Of a stretch of 5,172 bases of DNA, positions 4,982 through 5,172 are shown piece after piece. Each line of letters starts with the position of its first letter. Within the stretch, counting starts at the first letter, position 1. Position numbers and translations under genes: made by a program. This DNA is from Pseudomonadota bacterium (GTDB taxonomy: Bacteria > Pseudomonadota > Alphaproteobacteria > Rhizobiales > Tepidamorphaceae), in assembly GCA_023435545.1 (NCBI GenBank), contig JAEYRQ010000196.1, forward strand, positions 1 to 5,172, in the 5' to 3' direction. Under the pieces are notes generated by a model. The model did not search any database. It was not told the origin of the DNA and worked only from the letters and a program-made list of their open reading frames with translations.

Positions 4982-5172
4982 TCACGCTTCCGCCAGATCG
5001 AGCCGCCGTTCGATCCGGTCCAGCCGGCCGTCGAAGTGATCGATGCGATGCTCGAGACGGGCAAAATCCTTGCGCAGGCCGGCAACCTGATCCTCGACGG
5101 AGGCAAGCCGCGCGGTCATGGTCTCGAACCGGTCTTCCACGCGCCCTAGGCGTTCGTCGATCCGCCTGAGAT
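4982..5172 (-). CDS. C-terminal part of a coiled-coil protein, cut by the window edge
   Basis: A frame open to the window edge encodes the last 62 residues of a protein and ends with TGA at 4984-4982. Its start lies outside the window. The visible part, LRRIDERLGRVED to RLDRIERRLDLAEA, has hydrophobic residues at every a and d position with strict 3-4 spacing (visible residues 1, 4, 8, 11, 15, 18, 22, 25, 29, 32, 36, 39, 43, 46, 50, 53 and 57). The positions between are rich in Arg, Asp and Glu. This is an unbroken two- or three-stranded coiled coil of about eight heptads, with no proline and no membrane segment. It precedes the methyltransferase start by 10 nt, suggesting translational coupling. 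I do not recognise a family. Small SlyX-like or other short coiled-coil hypothetical proteins are possible relatives. Confidence 0.7.
   Translation of the reverse strand, partial: LRRIDERLGRVEDRFETMTARLASVEDQVAGLRKDFARLEHRIDHFDGRLDRIERRLDLAEA

Noticed and set aside
4972..5106. TTG start at 5106 for the methyltransferase
   Set aside because: The extra 45 residues resemble no known N-terminal domain and overlap the coding end of the coiled-coil gene in another frame. A GTG just after that gene's stop fits better.
4153..5169. 338-residue plus-strand reading frame
   Set aside because: It is antisense to the methyltransferase, whose SAM-binding motifs are unmistakable. The frame is open because of high GC codon bias.
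1..5172. CRISPR array, transposon, phage, toxin-antitoxin or defence system
   Set aside because: I saw no regularly spaced repeats, terminal inverted repeats, transposase motifs, phage genes or toxin-antitoxin pair. The only repeats are the short intergenic palindromes.

Overview
The window is GC-rich, densely packed bacterial DNA. The SdhB protein, the Omp19-like lipoproteins and the short CCGGAT(T/C)AAGTCCGG palindromes all point to an alphaproteobacterium, most likely of the Rhizobiales/Hyphomicrobiales type. This placement is an inference; there is no rRNA or other decisive marker.

Layout. A GNAT-family acetyltransferase on the minus strand (4-588) is divergent from a four-gene plus-strand run. 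That run is an Omp19/Inh-family lipoprotein (814-1443), a 55-residue lipoprotein (1495-1662), a second Omp19/Inh-family lipoprotein (1758-2276) and a glutathione S-transferase-like protein (2312-2947). The 225-bp divergent gap carries a TGC-rich imperfect inverted repeat that looks like an operator. A gene-free convergent gap of 360 bp (2948-3307) holds a small hairpin, a 14-bp palindrome and two oppositely oriented copies of one palindromic repeat.

A minus-strand run fills the rest. In transcription order it is the C-terminal end of a coiled-coil protein (4982 to beyond the window edge), a FkbM-type methyltransferase (about 4971-4111) and sdhB (4087-3308). sdhB encodes the iron-sulfur subunit of succinate dehydrogenase and is interrupted by an in-frame TAG at codon 67. 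The rest of that reading frame is intact, with every iron-sulfur ligand present.

How the genes may work together. The three lipoproteins look like a small envelope module, with two proline-rich-stalked Inh-fold domains tethered to a membrane and a short proline-rich lipoprotein between them. The best known relative is Brucella Omp19, an outer-membrane lipoprotein with protease-inhibitor activity. No protease gene is present here. The minus-strand genes are close enough (10 nt and 23 nt gaps) to be cotranscribed, so sdhB would be expressed from a promoter outside the window. I see no CRISPR array, tRNA, rRNA, insertion sequence or phage gene, and no clear defence or biosynthetic system. The most notable points are the broken sdhB, the unusual gene order next to it, and the tandem Omp19-like lipoproteins.
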